NCBI GenBank assembly: GCA_022071975.1
Contig: JAJVIO010000060.1
Location: 13,565 to 77,564, forward strand
DNA: 64,000 nucleotides
Reading direction: 5' to 3'
From: Planctomycetota bacterium
GTDB taxonomy: Bacteria; Planctomycetota; UBA8742; UBA2392
The translations under genes were made by a program, and so were the position numbers. The notes under the pieces were generated by a model. The model did not search any database. It worked only from the letters and a program-made list of their open reading frames with translations, and was not told where the DNA came from. Shown one piece after another: positions 33,218 to 42,185 of this stretch. Positions within the stretch are counted from its first letter, which is position 1; every line of letters begins with the position of its first letter.

Positions 33218-33901
33218 ATGGCCGAATTCTCCGCAAGCCTTGACGCCCTGTGGTCCGTGCAGAAACACGACGCCGTGATCGTGCGCCAGCGCGAGCAACT
33301 GGCCAAGCTCGATCGCGAAAACCAGGCCGAGCACGCCAAGGTCGAAGCCGCCAAAGCCGCCCTTGAAGAACGCAAAGGCAAGCTGCGCAAGCTGCAGAGC
33401 GAGCACAAGGAACTGGAGCAGGAGCTGCAGCGCCTCGACGCCCGCGTCAAGCAGCTCGATGCCCAGGGCACCGAGGCCGGCATGGAGGCCGCCGCCAAGC
33501 AGCGCAGCAGGATCGACGAGCTGGAAACCGGCGGGCTCGACCTGCTCACGGCCGTCACCATCGCCGAGCATGAAGTGAAGGCCGCCGAGGCCGAACTCGC
33601 CATGAAACAGGAAGTCCAGGCAGCCAGGCTGAAAGTGAACGCCGACGTGGCCGCGGCGGCGAAGCAGTTGATCGAAGCGACTGAGGCCGCGCGCGCCACG
33701 GCGGCCGCGCAGGTCACGCCGGAGCTGCTGGCGGTCTACGATGAAGTGAACGCGCGCAACCCGGGCAAGGCGCTGGCGAAAATAGCGGAAGGTTTTTGCT
33801 CGGCCTGTTCAGGTGAGATCAACACGCAACTGGCCATGCAGGTCCGCGGCCGCAAAGAAATCCTGCGCTGTCCCCACTGCACCAGAATCCTAGACGCGTA
33901 G
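33218..33901 (+). CDS. C4-type zinc-ribbon coiled-coil protein, 227 aa
   Basis: Residues about 15-190 are an extended antiparallel coiled coil rich in Lys, Glu and Ala. The C-terminus is a zinc ribbon (FCSACSGEINTQLAMQV, then LRCPHCTRIL). This is the C4-type zinc-ribbon family seen across bacteria, including CdsZ-like proteins; proposed roles include nucleic-acid binding and assembly support, and the exact role here is unknown. ATG follows directly on the repeat block. Confidence 0.8.
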   Translation: MAEFSASLDALWSVQKHDAVIVRQREQLAKLDRENQAEHAKVEAAKAALEERKGKLRKLQSEHKELEQELQRLDARVKQLDAQGTEAGMEAAAKQRSRIDELETGGLDLLTAVTIAEHEVKAAEAELAMKQEVQAARLKVNADVAAAAKQLIEATEAARATAAAQVTPELLAVYDEVNARNPGKALAKIAEGFCSACSGEINTQLAMQVRGRKEILRCPHCTRILDA

Positions 33902-34145
33902 TGGCGCAGGCTGCCAGCCTGCGAAGAAGTCGGTTCATCAGCGGATCAAAGATCGCGTTAACCCAAGACCCGCAGTCACCAACTCAACCCCTCACACTGG
34001 GAACACGAATTACCTCACCAATAAACCCAGACAACCCGGCAATCATTATGCAAAGGACACACCAGAAAGCAGGGTACACCTACTATCCGTTCGGCCCGGG
34101 ACAAGGTGGTGTCATGGTTCCGCCAGGATTCAGATAGGAGTAGAA
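33902..34145 (+). other. gap with a possible 29-aa ORF
   Basis: The sequence becomes visibly AT-richer after about 33,940. A short frame from ATG 34,048 to a stop at 34,137 would encode 29 residues rich in Gly and Tyr (YYPFGPGQGGVMVPPGFR). It has no clear ribosome site but lies eight bases before the next gene, so it may be a leader peptide or chance. Confidence 0.3.
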
Positions 34146-34685
34146 ATGACCAAGACGATAGTGGATGATATAGTAAAAATGCTGGATATTGCGAAGGGTC
34201 TGAATACTCAGGAGAGTTTTGGCGAACCCATCCCTAGCCAGCTTGATGTATTGATGAACGGAATTGCGCAAGGTATTCGAAGCGCGACACCGGAAAGCCT
34301 GGAGATAATGACTCATTCCATTTCTGATGAGTTGGCACAGGCCATGCTTGTCCTGTTTCCGCGCAGGCTATGCGTGTTTGCCTTACGGACTGGAGATGTC
34401 AGCAAGCTGGAAAACGCGCTCATACTACTTGGCGCAGAGGGGCAGCAATATGAGAGGCGAGGTTCGCTAGCGACAATGATTGTGATTGCCTATGTTGCTC
34501 GTCGAATAGGTGCGGCTTTACCGAAACTGGTATCAAAAGTACGTCGTCATCTTCCCCGCGTGTCGCAGCGTTTCTTCGATGAGTTCCTGGACCGGCCAAC
34601 GGAGTCCAACAGTTTAGATACCTTTGCATTTCGCGAGGTGACAACACCCGAAGGACCAAATATTGTGCAGGATACAACACGATGA
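34146..34685 (+). CDS. AT-rich orphan gene, 179 aa
   Basis: Unknown helical protein with a possible amphipathic or membrane segment near MIVIAYVARRIGAALPKLV and a polar C-terminus. ATG has AGGAG at six bases. Its codon use is clearly AT-richer than every neighbour, suggesting recent acquisition. It is bounded on the right by an 800-base repeat region. Confidence 0.6.
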   Translation: MTKTIVDDIVKMLDIAKGLNTQESFGEPIPSQLDVLMNGIAQGIRSATPESLEIMTHSISDELAQAMLVLFPRRLCVFALRTGDVSKLENALILLGAEGQQYERRGSLATMIVIAYVARRIGAALPKLVSKVRRHLPRVSQRFFDEFLDRPTESNSLDTFAFREVTTPEGPNIVQDTTR

Positions 34686-35492
34686 GCGAGTGTAATTGTC
34701 TGAGGAAGTGCTCATTGACTTGGCGGGATGCAGTGTGTACTTTGCGAAAAGGGTTGCATGGAAAAGCGATTAATCGGCCGGGGTAATTACGCCATCCGTT
34801 CGATGCAAAACGAATAAATGGTCGTATGAACGTATGGGGTCCGATACGTTCAGGCTTGTGCCACCGCGCATGCAGATGCGTGGCAGCGCTGAGGAGCTTT
34901 CACTTCAAGTTCCGCCCTTTGCGCCTTTGCGCCTCCGCGTGGACCTCTTCACGCGAATGAGCGAGGTCGAGAAGAACTGCGTTGAATAGGTTGGGCGGGC
35001 GTTTCAGGACTCAGGGTTGTGTTGCGGTGCGTCTTCGTCGGCCGGAGTCCATATCCTTCAAGTCAGCCTCAGCCCTTTGATGTGTGCGGCCGGGTGATTG
35101 AGCTGCCCCCTGCTGATCCCCGGCCTTTGCTGGCCGGGTTTTCGGCGAGCGTGCGGCCGGAGGGCCCCGCATGGGGCCCCCTATGGTAGCCGGGGGCGTA
35201 AGCCCCCGGTTTTTGTGGCGGCGTTGGTGCGCGCCCGAAGGGCCGCCTAAAGAGTGCGATGTACGCTTTAGGCGGCCCTTCGGGCGCCGGTTATGACGTG
35301 TCTTCAACCCGGGGGCTTACGCCCCCGGCTACCCTCGGCGGCCCTTCGGGCGCCGCTTTCAATGTGTCTTCAATCCGGGAGCTTACGCCCCAAGCTACCT
35401 TCGGCGGCCCTTCGGGCGCCGGTTATGACGTGTATTCAATCCGGGGGCTTGCGCCCACGGCTACCCGAGACGGGCCCTTCAGGCCGAGAGGC
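34686..35492. repeat. repeat-rich intergenic region with a 66-bp tandem array
   Basis: No gene is supported here. From 35,271 a 66-base unit beginning GGCGGCCCTTCGGGCGCC repeats at 35,337, 35,403 and, degenerate, 35,469. Each unit includes a GGGGGCTTACGCCCCC-type palindrome. Inverted copies of both halves lie just left (about 35,190-35,246). The first 300 bases are unstructured, intermediate-GC sequence. Confidence 0.8.
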
Positions 35493-36230
35493 TTACTTCC
35501 GTTTGCGTTTGGCGGCTACGGGGTCTACTACTTCGGCCGTGGCTACTTCGGCTTCGTGGAAGCGGGGCAGCAGGTCCTTGATCAGCAGCAGCAACTCGTC
35601 GGGCGCGTCGTCGCTGGCCCTTACGGTGCCCTTGCGGGTTACGGTGAGCGCGCAAGCGCCGTCGGGCAGCTTCAGCGTCAGCGTGAAAGCATCCAGCTGG
35701 TCGCTGAACTTCTCGGCGATCTTGTCACCCTCCTGCCGGTCCAGAATCTTGAAACTGGCGTTGGCCAGCATGTTCTCGCGCGCCAGGTAGTCCTTGATGC
35801 GCAGGGTCTTCACTTCGTTCTTCTTGTAAGCGCCCTGCACCTCGAACATCAGGTCGAGCAGGTTGATGTTCAAGTCCTCGAACTCCACGTTCGCGTCGGG
35901 AATGGCGTCGAGCGCTTCATACAGCGCGTTCAGCTCGCCGCGGCGCTGCTCGACCATTGCCAGCCCCTTCTGCTGGTCCAGCTCGAAGCGGCATTCCGCC
36001 AGGGATTCCGTGGCTTCTTCCGTCGGCTCCAGAGACTCCGGGTCGATGCGCACCAGCTTGCCCAGCTTGGTGTAGATGTAGCGGCCTTTCACGCGGTTCT
36101 GGTTGCTCTCCTTCGACAGCAGGAAACCGCGCTGCATGCCGGGCTCGTAGGTCAACTGCGGCAGAGTTGCGCCAATGGCGCGGAAGCTCGGCTGGCCGCA
36201 GATCATCATCTTGTAGTGAAGGGCGCGCAT
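35493..36230 (-). CDS. chromosomal homologue of the element's 265-aa protein, 245 aa
   Basis: Family not recognised, but it aligns over most of its length with the element protein at 20,616-21,413. The best part is VKTLRIKDYLARENMLANAS through DAFTLTLKLPDGACALTVTR, about 80 residues. The N-terminus has LTYEPGMQRGFLLSKESNQN, and the C-terminus ends in a basic tag (AAKRKRK). ATG has GGAG at seven bases. It stands alone between the tandem repeats and the HEAT gene. It may be a leftover of an earlier integration or a host gene that the element has copied. Confidence 0.7.
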   Translation of the reverse strand: MRALHYKMMICGQPSFRAIGATLPQLTYEPGMQRGFLLSKESNQNRVKGRYIYTKLGKLVRIDPESLEPTEEATESLAECRFELDQQKGLAMVEQRRGELNALYEALDAIPDANVEFEDLNINLLDLMFEVQGAYKKNEVKTLRIKDYLARENMLANASFKILDRQEGDKIAEKFSDQLDAFTLTLKLPDGACALTVTRKGTVRASDDAPDELLLLIKDLLPRFHEAEVATAEVVDPVAAKRKRK

Positions 36231-36339
36231 GGTTGTTCTCCGGCCGCAAAGGGTATCCAGCAGCGCGACATGGACCAGCGCAGCGATCAAAAGTTTGCTG
36301 ACAATCGTTGGTGTCAGTTGTGTGGAAAGGTGGGCCGAA

Positions 36340-36417
36340 GCCCGGGGTGCAAACCCCGGGCGGGTCAGGGTGGACTCGCGAGCAAAGGGTAGGCCGCCCG
36401 GGATTGGCATCCCGGGC
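36340..36417 (-). terminator. paired CCCGGG hairpins after the HEAT gene
   Basis: GCCCGGGA (36,396-36,403) pairs with TCCCGGGC (36,410-36,417), and GCCCGGGG (36,340-36,347) pairs with CCCCGGGC (36,354-36,361). The first lies 13 bases beyond the HEAT-protein stop on the minus strand. No T run; termination is plausible but not certain. Confidence 0.45.
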
Positions 36418-36429
36418 TTCGGTTCTGCG

Positions 36430-39048
36430 TTACTTCGCCGGTTTCAGGCGGCGCTTGATGTCTGCCCGCTGGGTTTCGGTGAGAGCCTTTGAGGCCGCCA
36501 GCTGTTCCAGCATGTTGCGGGCCTGGAACAGGCGGTCGCGCAGGGCGTCGAACAGGCCCTCGATTACCACGCGGCGCGCGTGCTCGATTTCCTTGTCGCT
36601 CTCGCCGATGCGCGCGCGCTGGGCGATGGCGCTCATGGTTTCCAGGATCTGGCGGCGCTCGGTGGGCTCGGGGCCGGGCTCTTCGTTCAGGCGCTTGGCC
36701 AGCTCGTTGAACACGCGCAGGGCGATCAGGTCCATGCGCTCGCTGGCCGGGCCGGCCAGCACCAGGCGGCTGATCACCTGCATCACCGGCAGCAGCACCA
36801 GCTTGCGGGTCAGCAGGTCCGTAATGTCCTCGGCCATGCGCGGCTTACAGCGTTCTCCCAGCGCGATGCCGCCCAGCAGGCGGGCCAGCGTCATGGTGGC
36901 CGCGGGCGCCCACACCCGCTTGTAGTCGGTGATCTCGGTCCACAGCTTGATCAGCTCTTCGGCGATGCGCTCGAACAGCACATCCGGCGTGGCCTTGGCC
37001 TCGATCATGCGGCCGAGCCCTTCCAGGATGCGCGGGATCATGTCCGTGTAGGCCGTGGTCTCGCGCCCGAAATGCAGCACGTCTTCGCCTTCTTCGTTCT
37101 TGCGCATGCGGCCGGACATGCTGGGCAGCCCGCGCTTGAGCACGCCCAGCAACTGGAAGCCGATCTCGAGGCGTTCTTCGCGCGACAGGTTCTCGCCGGC
37201 GGCCAGGTAGCCCAGGCCCTCCATGATGTCGTAGACGCTGCTGGTGCGGCCGATGCGTTCGCGCATGAGCGCCGCCAGTTCGTTGGCGCGCTCGGCGGGC
37301 ATGTTGGGGTGGCCGCCGATGCGCCCCAGCGCGACGTACAGTGCGCCGCGGTCGGGGAAGTCGGTCTCCTCGGCGTCGGTGAGGCCGCGGATCGAGTCCA
37401 TGATCTGCAGCAGCTCGGCGCTCGGCACGTCGGGCACGCGCGCCGCGATTTCCGGCATCAGGCGCGCGGCCGCCAGGCGCGTGACGTCGTAGGCAGACTC
37501 CAGCATGGCGAGGCGCAGGGGCTCGAGGGCGAAACGGCCGCAGCGCTCCAGGGCGGCGTGTACCAGCTCAAGCTGGCGCTCGAAACGGAACTCGTGCATG
37601 CCCTCGATGATCAGCTCGGCGGCCTTGACGCGGGCCTTGTCGTTGAGCGCCGGGTGGTCGAAGAAGCCGCTTTCCAGCAGCGCCGTGCAGACTTCGGGGC
37701 TGGCGTCGCCGTACAGGGCCAGCAGCGCGTTGGCGATGCGCGCGGCGCTGGCCTTCTTCATGGGGTACTCGGTGCTCTCGCCGCCGCGCAGCATGTGGCC
37801 CAGCAGGTCGATTACGCGTTCGCGCCCCGCGTCGTCGGCGGACTCCAGCGCCTGCAACAGCCCCGGCACGGCCTTTTCGCCCAGGCGGTTGAGGGCGGCG
37901 AGGCAGGCCTGGAAGTTGCGGTCGAGCTCGGAGCCATGTCGCATGCCCTCAATCAACTGGACGATCACGGCCGGGGCGGAGGCCGCAGCCAGGTCGTGCT
38001 CGGTGAGCAGGCTGAGTATGAAGAAGCGCAGCTCCGGCTGGCTGACCTCGTCGATGCTGCCGACCAGCAGCTGCGACGTGCCGGCGCGGTCGGCCTGGAA
38101 CAGGGTGGCGTAGACCTTGCGGGCGGCGTCCTCGTAAACCGTGAAGCGCACCTGCAGCAGCTCGATCAACTGCTTGTGCAGGCGCGGCGCGAGGTTGGCG
38201 AAGGACTCTCCGCCCGCGAGCTGTGTCGCCAACACGCCCAGCGCGCCCTGGACAATCTCTTTTGTTTCGGAGGCGGTCACGAATTCCACCAGCAGCCCGA
38301 CGCCCAGCTGGCGCTGCGCGGGATCCAGCTTGCCGAGCACGCGGGCCAGGTTGCTGATCGCCACCACGCGCTCGTCCACGGCGCCGCGCGCGGCCTTGGC
38401 CAGGTTCTCGGTCAGCGCGGCCTCAAGCCCCAGGCCGCCGAGCGCGCGGGCGGCTTCGGCGCGCACGTCGGCTTCGCGGTCGCGCAGCGCGGCCAAAAAC
38501 AGGCGCAGCTTCTCGTCGGGCGGCAACTCGGTGAGGTACAGCTTGCGCACGGCCTCGAGGCGGCGGCCTACTTCGGCGCTGGTGACCAGGTCGAGCTTGA
38601 GGCGCGAGATCTCGTCGTGGCTGAGCAGCTTGCGGGCCTCGTCGCGGTCGATCACCGAGGTAATGCGGCCCTCGGGCATCGCGGCAAGTGACTGCCCGGC
38701 CGGTGCGGTGGGGGAAGCGTCAACGTGTTCGGCTTCCTCAGCGAGGCAGAGTACGCGTGCACCGTTGACGCTGCGCAAGGCGACCGGGTTTTCCTCGAAG
38801 AACTCGGCGTCCTGCTTGGCGGCGAGCTTCTGCAGGGCGGCGTCGCTCAGCTTTTCGGCGCCGTCCAGCAGGGCCTTGGCCAGCAGCAGCTTGCTGAGGG
38901 GCTTGCCGTCGTCGTCGAGGGCGAACTCCAGCAGCGTCTCGCTGACATGCAGGCCCTTACGCGCCAACGCGCCCAGCCGCGTCGCCACACGGCGGGACGC
39001 GCCAAAGCTGTCTACCAGATTGTCGAAATCGTCCCGGATGATGCGCAC
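36430..39048 (-). CDS. large HEAT-repeat-like protein, 872 aa
   Basis: An all-helical cytoplasmic-type protein with no signal peptide. HEAT-like helix pairs are clear around DREADVRAEAARALGGLGLE, AVDERVVAISNLARVLGKLD and EIVQGALGVLATQLAGGESF. The same periodicity continues to the C-terminus. Such solenoids are protein-binding scaffolds. No catalytic domain is visible. It begins inside a 26-bp sequence repeated again before the glycosyltransferase gene. Confidence 0.7.
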   Translation of the reverse strand: MRIIRDDFDNLVDSFGASRRVATRLGALARKGLHVSETLLEFALDDDGKPLSKLLLAKALLDGAEKLSDAALQKLAAKQDAEFFEENPVALRSVNGARVLCLAEEAEHVDASPTAPAGQSLAAMPEGRITSVIDRDEARKLLSHDEISRLKLDLVTSAEVGRRLEAVRKLYLTELPPDEKLRLFLAALRDREADVRAEAARALGGLGLEAALTENLAKAARGAVDERVVAISNLARVLGKLDPAQRQLGVGLLVEFVTASETKEIVQGALGVLATQLAGGESFANLAPRLHKQLIELLQVRFTVYEDAARKVYATLFQADRAGTSQLLVGSIDEVSQPELRFFILSLLTEHDLAAASAPAVIVQLIEGMRHGSELDRNFQACLAALNRLGEKAVPGLLQALESADDAGRERVIDLLGHMLRGGESTEYPMKKASAARIANALLALYGDASPEVCTALLESGFFDHPALNDKARVKAAELIIEGMHEFRFERQLELVHAALERCGRFALEPLRLAMLESAYDVTRLAAARLMPEIAARVPDVPSAELLQIMDSIRGLTDAEETDFPDRGALYVALGRIGGHPNMPAERANELAALMRERIGRTSSVYDIMEGLGYLAAGENLSREERLEIGFQLLGVLKRGLPSMSGRMRKNEEGEDVLHFGRETTAYTDMIPRILEGLGRMIEAKATPDVLFERIAEELIKLWTEITDYKRVWAPAATMTLARLLGGIALGERCKPRMAEDITDLLTRKLVLLPVMQVISRLVLAGPASERMDLIALRVFNELAKRLNEEPGPEPTERRQILETMSAIAQRARIGESDKEIEHARRVVIEGLFDALRDRLFQARNMLEQLAASKALTETQRADIKRRLKPAK

Positions 39049-39566
39049 GGACGCCCTTCAGAACGGAATGTCAGGATGGTACGCGCGGCAACGGGTCACC
39101 GCAACGCGGGAGCCAGCATGCCACCGATGATCTCCTTCGACCGTGGCGGATCTCGAATGCCGTTGTAACCGCGAAGAGCCGCAAAGGGCCGCGAAGATCA
39201 AACTCTTGGCGGCCCTTCGTGGTCCTTCGCGGTTGACATCAGCTTCTGTTGGAACTGGTGCAAAACATGCCTTACGCACTACCGGCCGTCTTTGCGGCGG
39301 GCGGCTTTCGCGGCTGCACTGGCCTTGCGCTTGCCGACGTAGCCGGGCGCGGGACCACCAAGGACCCGGGCGCTCTTCACCAGCTTGCCGTTGGTGTAGA
39401 CCTTCACTTCCGTGGATGATCTGCGGCTCTTGCTCATGACCTGAAATCTACCGCGCGGATTGCGACCACGCCAACTTGGAAGAACCACGACGTCCCTGCA
39501 GGAAATCAAGCGCCGAGATGCATCAGTGCTTCTCAATGGTCCGGATGATGCGCACGGACGCCCTTC
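39034..39566. repeat. 26-bp direct repeats bounding a 0.5-kb segment
   Basis: CCGGATGATGCGCACGGACG followed by CCCTTC occurs at 39,034-39,059 and again at 39,541-39,566. The first copy overlaps the start of the HEAT gene. Between them are the 52-aa gene and an inverted repeat near 39,170-39,235 (CCGCGAAGAGCCGC... against ...CCTTCGCGGTT). The arrangement looks like a segmental duplication or an inserted cassette. Confidence 0.75.
39279..39437 (-). CDS. small basic protein, 52 aa
   Basis: A 52-residue basic protein with a beta-like start (STEVKVYTNGKLVKSARVLG) and a Lys/Arg/Ala-rich tail (KRKASAAAKAARRKDG). It may bind nucleic acid or the ribosome. It lies wholly between two 26-bp direct repeats. 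The coding status rests on composition only. Confidence 0.5.
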   Translation of the reverse strand: MSKSRRSSTEVKVYTNGKLVKSARVLGGPAPGYVGKRKASAAAKAARRKDGR

Positions 39567-39570
39567 GGCT

Positions 39571-40635
39571 ATGATCGCCCCGATGGTACGCGAGCTTCTG
39601 GACTCCCGCAACGTGGTCGTGCGCGCCCCCAACGCGCTGGGCGACCTGGTGATGGCCACGCCCGCCTTCGCGCGGCTGGCCGCGCACTTCGGGCCTGAGC
39701 GCCTCACGCTCGTGTGCCTGCCGATCGGCGTGCCGCTGCTTGAAGGCAATGCGTGGTTTCATGAAATCCTGGCCTACGACCGCAAGGGCGCCCACCGCGG
39801 CCTGCTGGGCGGCAGCCGCTTTGCCACCGAACTGCGGCGCCGCAAGTTCGACCTCGGCATCATCTTCCCCAACAGCTTCAGCAGCGCCTGGCAGTTCATG
39901 CAGGGCCGCGTAAAGCGCAGAGTCGGCTACTTCAAAGACGGCCGTCGTTTCCTGCTGCATGCCGGGCGCGAGCGCAACCATGACGCCGCCGGCAAGTTCG
40001 TGCCCAAGTACACCGGCCAGTACTTCATGGATCTGCTGGATGCCATCGGCCTGCCGCCCGGCGAGCTGGTCCCCAGCCTGCCGGTCAGCGACGCCGACCG
40101 GGCTGCCGCCGCCCGCTTCCTGGATGACAAGGGCCTGACAGGCGGCCCCCTGGTGATCTGCGCCCCGGGCGGCGCCTTCGGCCCCAGCAAGCTGTGGCCC
40201 TTTGAGCGCTACGCGGCCGTGCTGAACGCGTTGGTCGATGAAGGCGCGAAGGTGCTGCTGAGCATCGCACCGAATGAACAGGCGGAAGGCGCGGGCGTGT
40301 TGAAAGCAGCCGAGCGCGACTATCCCACGGTGGCGGGCCTGGGGCTGGGTGCGCTGAAAGGCGTGTACGAGCGCGCCGCGCTGGTGCTGACCAACGACAC
40401 CGGGCCGCGGCACATTGCCGTGGCGCTGGGCAGGCCGGTGGTGTGCGTGATGGGCCCCAACGACCCGCGCTACACGGCGCTGCCCGAGGTGGAGCGCGGG
40501 GAGGTGATCCGCGAGCCCGTGGATTGCAGCCCGTACAGCTGGCCCTGCCAGTTGAAGGAGTGCCCGATCGACCACCGCTGCATGCAGGCCATCACGATTG
40601 AGCGCGTGCTGGCTGCGTGCCGGCGCCACTTGTAG
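39571..40635 (+). CDS. glycosyltransferase family 9 (heptosyltransferase-like), 354 aa
   Basis: The typical N-terminal motif VVVRAPNALGDLVMATPAFA and C-terminal LVLTNDTGPRHIAVALGRPV identify the GT9 ADP-heptose:LPS heptosyltransferase family. These proteins build the inner LPS core at the inner membrane. The C-terminus holds several Cys (PWPC-like CSPYSWPCQLKECPIDHRC) often seen in GT9. ATG at 39571 is used; ATG at 39583 is an alternative. It suggests a Gram-negative envelope. Confidence 0.88.
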   Translation: MIAPMVRELLDSRNVVVRAPNALGDLVMATPAFARLAAHFGPERLTLVCLPIGVPLLEGNAWFHEILAYDRKGAHRGLLGGSRFATELRRRKFDLGIIFPNSFSSAWQFMQGRVKRRVGYFKDGRRFLLHAGRERNHDAAGKFVPKYTGQYFMDLLDAIGLPPGELVPSLPVSDADRAAAARFLDDKGLTGGPLVICAPGGAFGPSKLWPFERYAAVLNALVDEGAKVLLSIAPNEQAEGAGVLKAAERDYPTVAGLGLGALKGVYERAALVLTNDTGPRHIAVALGRPVVCVMGPNDPRYTALPEVERGEVIREPVDCSPYSWPCQLKECPIDHRCMQAITIERVLAACRRHL

Positions 40636-40681
40636 GGGCCGCCCTGCGTGGCGGCCCGCGGGCGGGCACATAGGCCCGTCC

Positions 40682-40921
40682 CTACCTGGCGTCTTCTTCT
40701 TCCAGCATCTCGCGGATTTCGTTGAGCGTGCGGTGGATCTTCAGCAGCTCGATACGGCGGATGCGGTCGAACACCGACTCGTCATAGAGGCGATGGCCTG
40801 ATTCCGTGCGCTCGACGGGGTGAATCAGCCCCAGCATGGTGTAGTTGTGGATGGTCTGCCGCGACAGCCCGGTGTGGCGCATGATCTCGCCGACCTTGTA
40901 GCGTTTGGGTGGCGCTGGCAT
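40682..40921 (-). CDS. MerR-family small regulator, 79 aa
   Basis: RYKVGEIMRHTGLSRQTIHN followed by YTMLGLIHPVERTESGHRLY is the MerR winged helix-turn-helix, and a short dimerisation helix follows. There is no effector domain, so it is a minimal MerR-type DNA-binding protein. ATG at 40921 has GGAG about ten bases upstream. Target unknown. Confidence 0.8.
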   Translation of the reverse strand: MPAPPKRYKVGEIMRHTGLSRQTIHNYTMLGLIHPVERTESGHRLYDESVFDRIRRIELLKIHRTLNEIREMLEEEDAR

Positions 40922-40997
40922 GTCTGGCAATCTCCCGTGGCAGAGGGTGCTACTTAACTCATGGGACCCGGTTTCGCCATGGCGAAATCGGGGTTGT

Positions 40998-42125
40998 TCA
41001 GCGGGCGAACAGCTTTTCAGGGACAATCGCGGCGCGCTTGAGCAGGGCCTGCTCGACCTTGGCGCGGTTCAACATCAGGCGCTGGTTCTCGAGCCCGATG
41101 CGGATGCCTTCCTGCACCTTGGGGCTCTCGAAATCGCGGCGGTCGCCGTCTTCGCGCGAGAACAACTGCACGAACATCACGCCCTCGTACTGCTGGCCCT
41201 CGTCGTCGGTTTCGCGCACAGAGCCTACTTCAGACACACCGCCCCGGGCCGACACCGACAACACCATCTGGTAGGCGGTGGGGTCCAGTTCGCTGTCATC
41301 CTTGGCTACCGTGCGTTCGCTGATTTCGAGTTTCACGCCCGGCAGAGACAGGTCCTGGATCAGCTTCGCCAGGCCCTCAGAGGCGCTCTCCAGCGACTCA
41401 TTCTTTTCCACGCGCGCGTGCACGCTGGTGTCGCCCTCGGCCACCGCGTTGACCAGCTTGCGCTTGGTGTCGATTGATGTTTCGGCAGGGTAGAGCAGCC
41501 GGAACTGGCGAAAGTCGATGTTGCGGGCGATGCGCTGGTTCTCGGCCGTGCGCTCGAACTCTTCGCGCATCTCGGCAGGCGTGACCGACAGCGAGAAATA
41601 TATCTCCAGCGGGTATTGCGCGGGAAGGGGCCCGTAGGCGCCGGCCATGTAATTCAGGATTTCGTTGCGGCGGATTTCGCCGCGGGTGCGCTCAAGGTAC
41701 TCCTTGGGCGTGAGGTTGTACTTCTCTTTCAGGTAGTTGGCCCAGGACTTGATGTCGTAGTCGCCGATGCCCAGCTTCTTCTTCTGGCGCGTCATCACGT
41801 TGCGCATCTGCGCGTCCGTGATGTTCAGCTGCACGCGGTCGGCCTCGGCGTCCAGCAGCTTGTTGATCACGTAACTGCTCAGCAGCTGGAACACCAGTTG
41901 CCGCTCGATCTCTTTGTCGGAGACGTCGGGCGGCACGCGCTGCATGGCGCGGGTGGCGTTGATCTCGAGCTGCATGTCGGTGTCGCCGACGATTTCCTGG
42001 TAGGTGATGGCCTTGCCGTTGACCACGGCCAGGATTTCGTTGGCGCCGTCGGCGCGGTCGCCCTGCGCGGTAACGACGGCGCAGAGAAGGCACAGGCAGA
42101 TGGCGGCGGTAAGCAGGCGTTTCAT
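40998..42125 (-). CDS. SurA/PpiC-like periplasmic chaperone, 375 aa
   Basis: A signal peptide (MKRLLTAAICLCLLCAVVTA) is followed by a SurA-like N-terminal helical domain (ILAVVNGKAITYQEI, then KEIERQLVFQLLSSYVINKL). The C-terminal half resembles a peptidyl-prolyl isomerase-type region but I see no firm parvulin signature, so it may act only as a chaperone for outer-membrane proteins. It lies 60 bases downstream of mfd. Confidence 0.7.
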   Translation of the reverse strand: MKRLLTAAICLCLLCAVVTAQGDRADGANEILAVVNGKAITYQEIVGDTDMQLEINATRAMQRVPPDVSDKEIERQLVFQLLSSYVINKLLDAEADRVQLNITDAQMRNVMTRQKKKLGIGDYDIKSWANYLKEKYNLTPKEYLERTRGEIRRNEILNYMAGAYGPLPAQYPLEIYFSLSVTPAEMREEFERTAENQRIARNIDFRQFRLLYPAETSIDTKRKLVNAVAEGDTSVHARVEKNESLESASEGLAKLIQDLSLPGVKLEISERTVAKDDSELDPTAYQMVLSVSARGGVSEVGSVRETDDEGQQYEGVMFVQLFSREDGDRRDFESPKVQEGIRIGLENQRLMLNRAKVEQALLKRAAIVPEKLFAR

Positions 42126-42185
42126 GGTGGGGCAGCTTGCGTTGGCTCACGTCCGCGGGCAAGTGTGGATTGCGATGCGGGTGCG

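Noticed and set aside
33901..34047. 78-aa frame starting at the stop of the zinc-ribbon gene
   Set aside because: No ribosome site and no coding character in the first part; only the last 29 codons were kept as a doubtful ORF.
35271..35486. Possible CRISPR array
   Set aside because: The units are contiguous 66-bp tandem copies, without unique spacers or cas genes.
35259..36392. Long plus-strand frame with 22-residue repeats
   Set aside because: The 66-bp tandem repeat is a multiple of three, so it stays open by chance, and the rest is antisense to a gene with a homologue.
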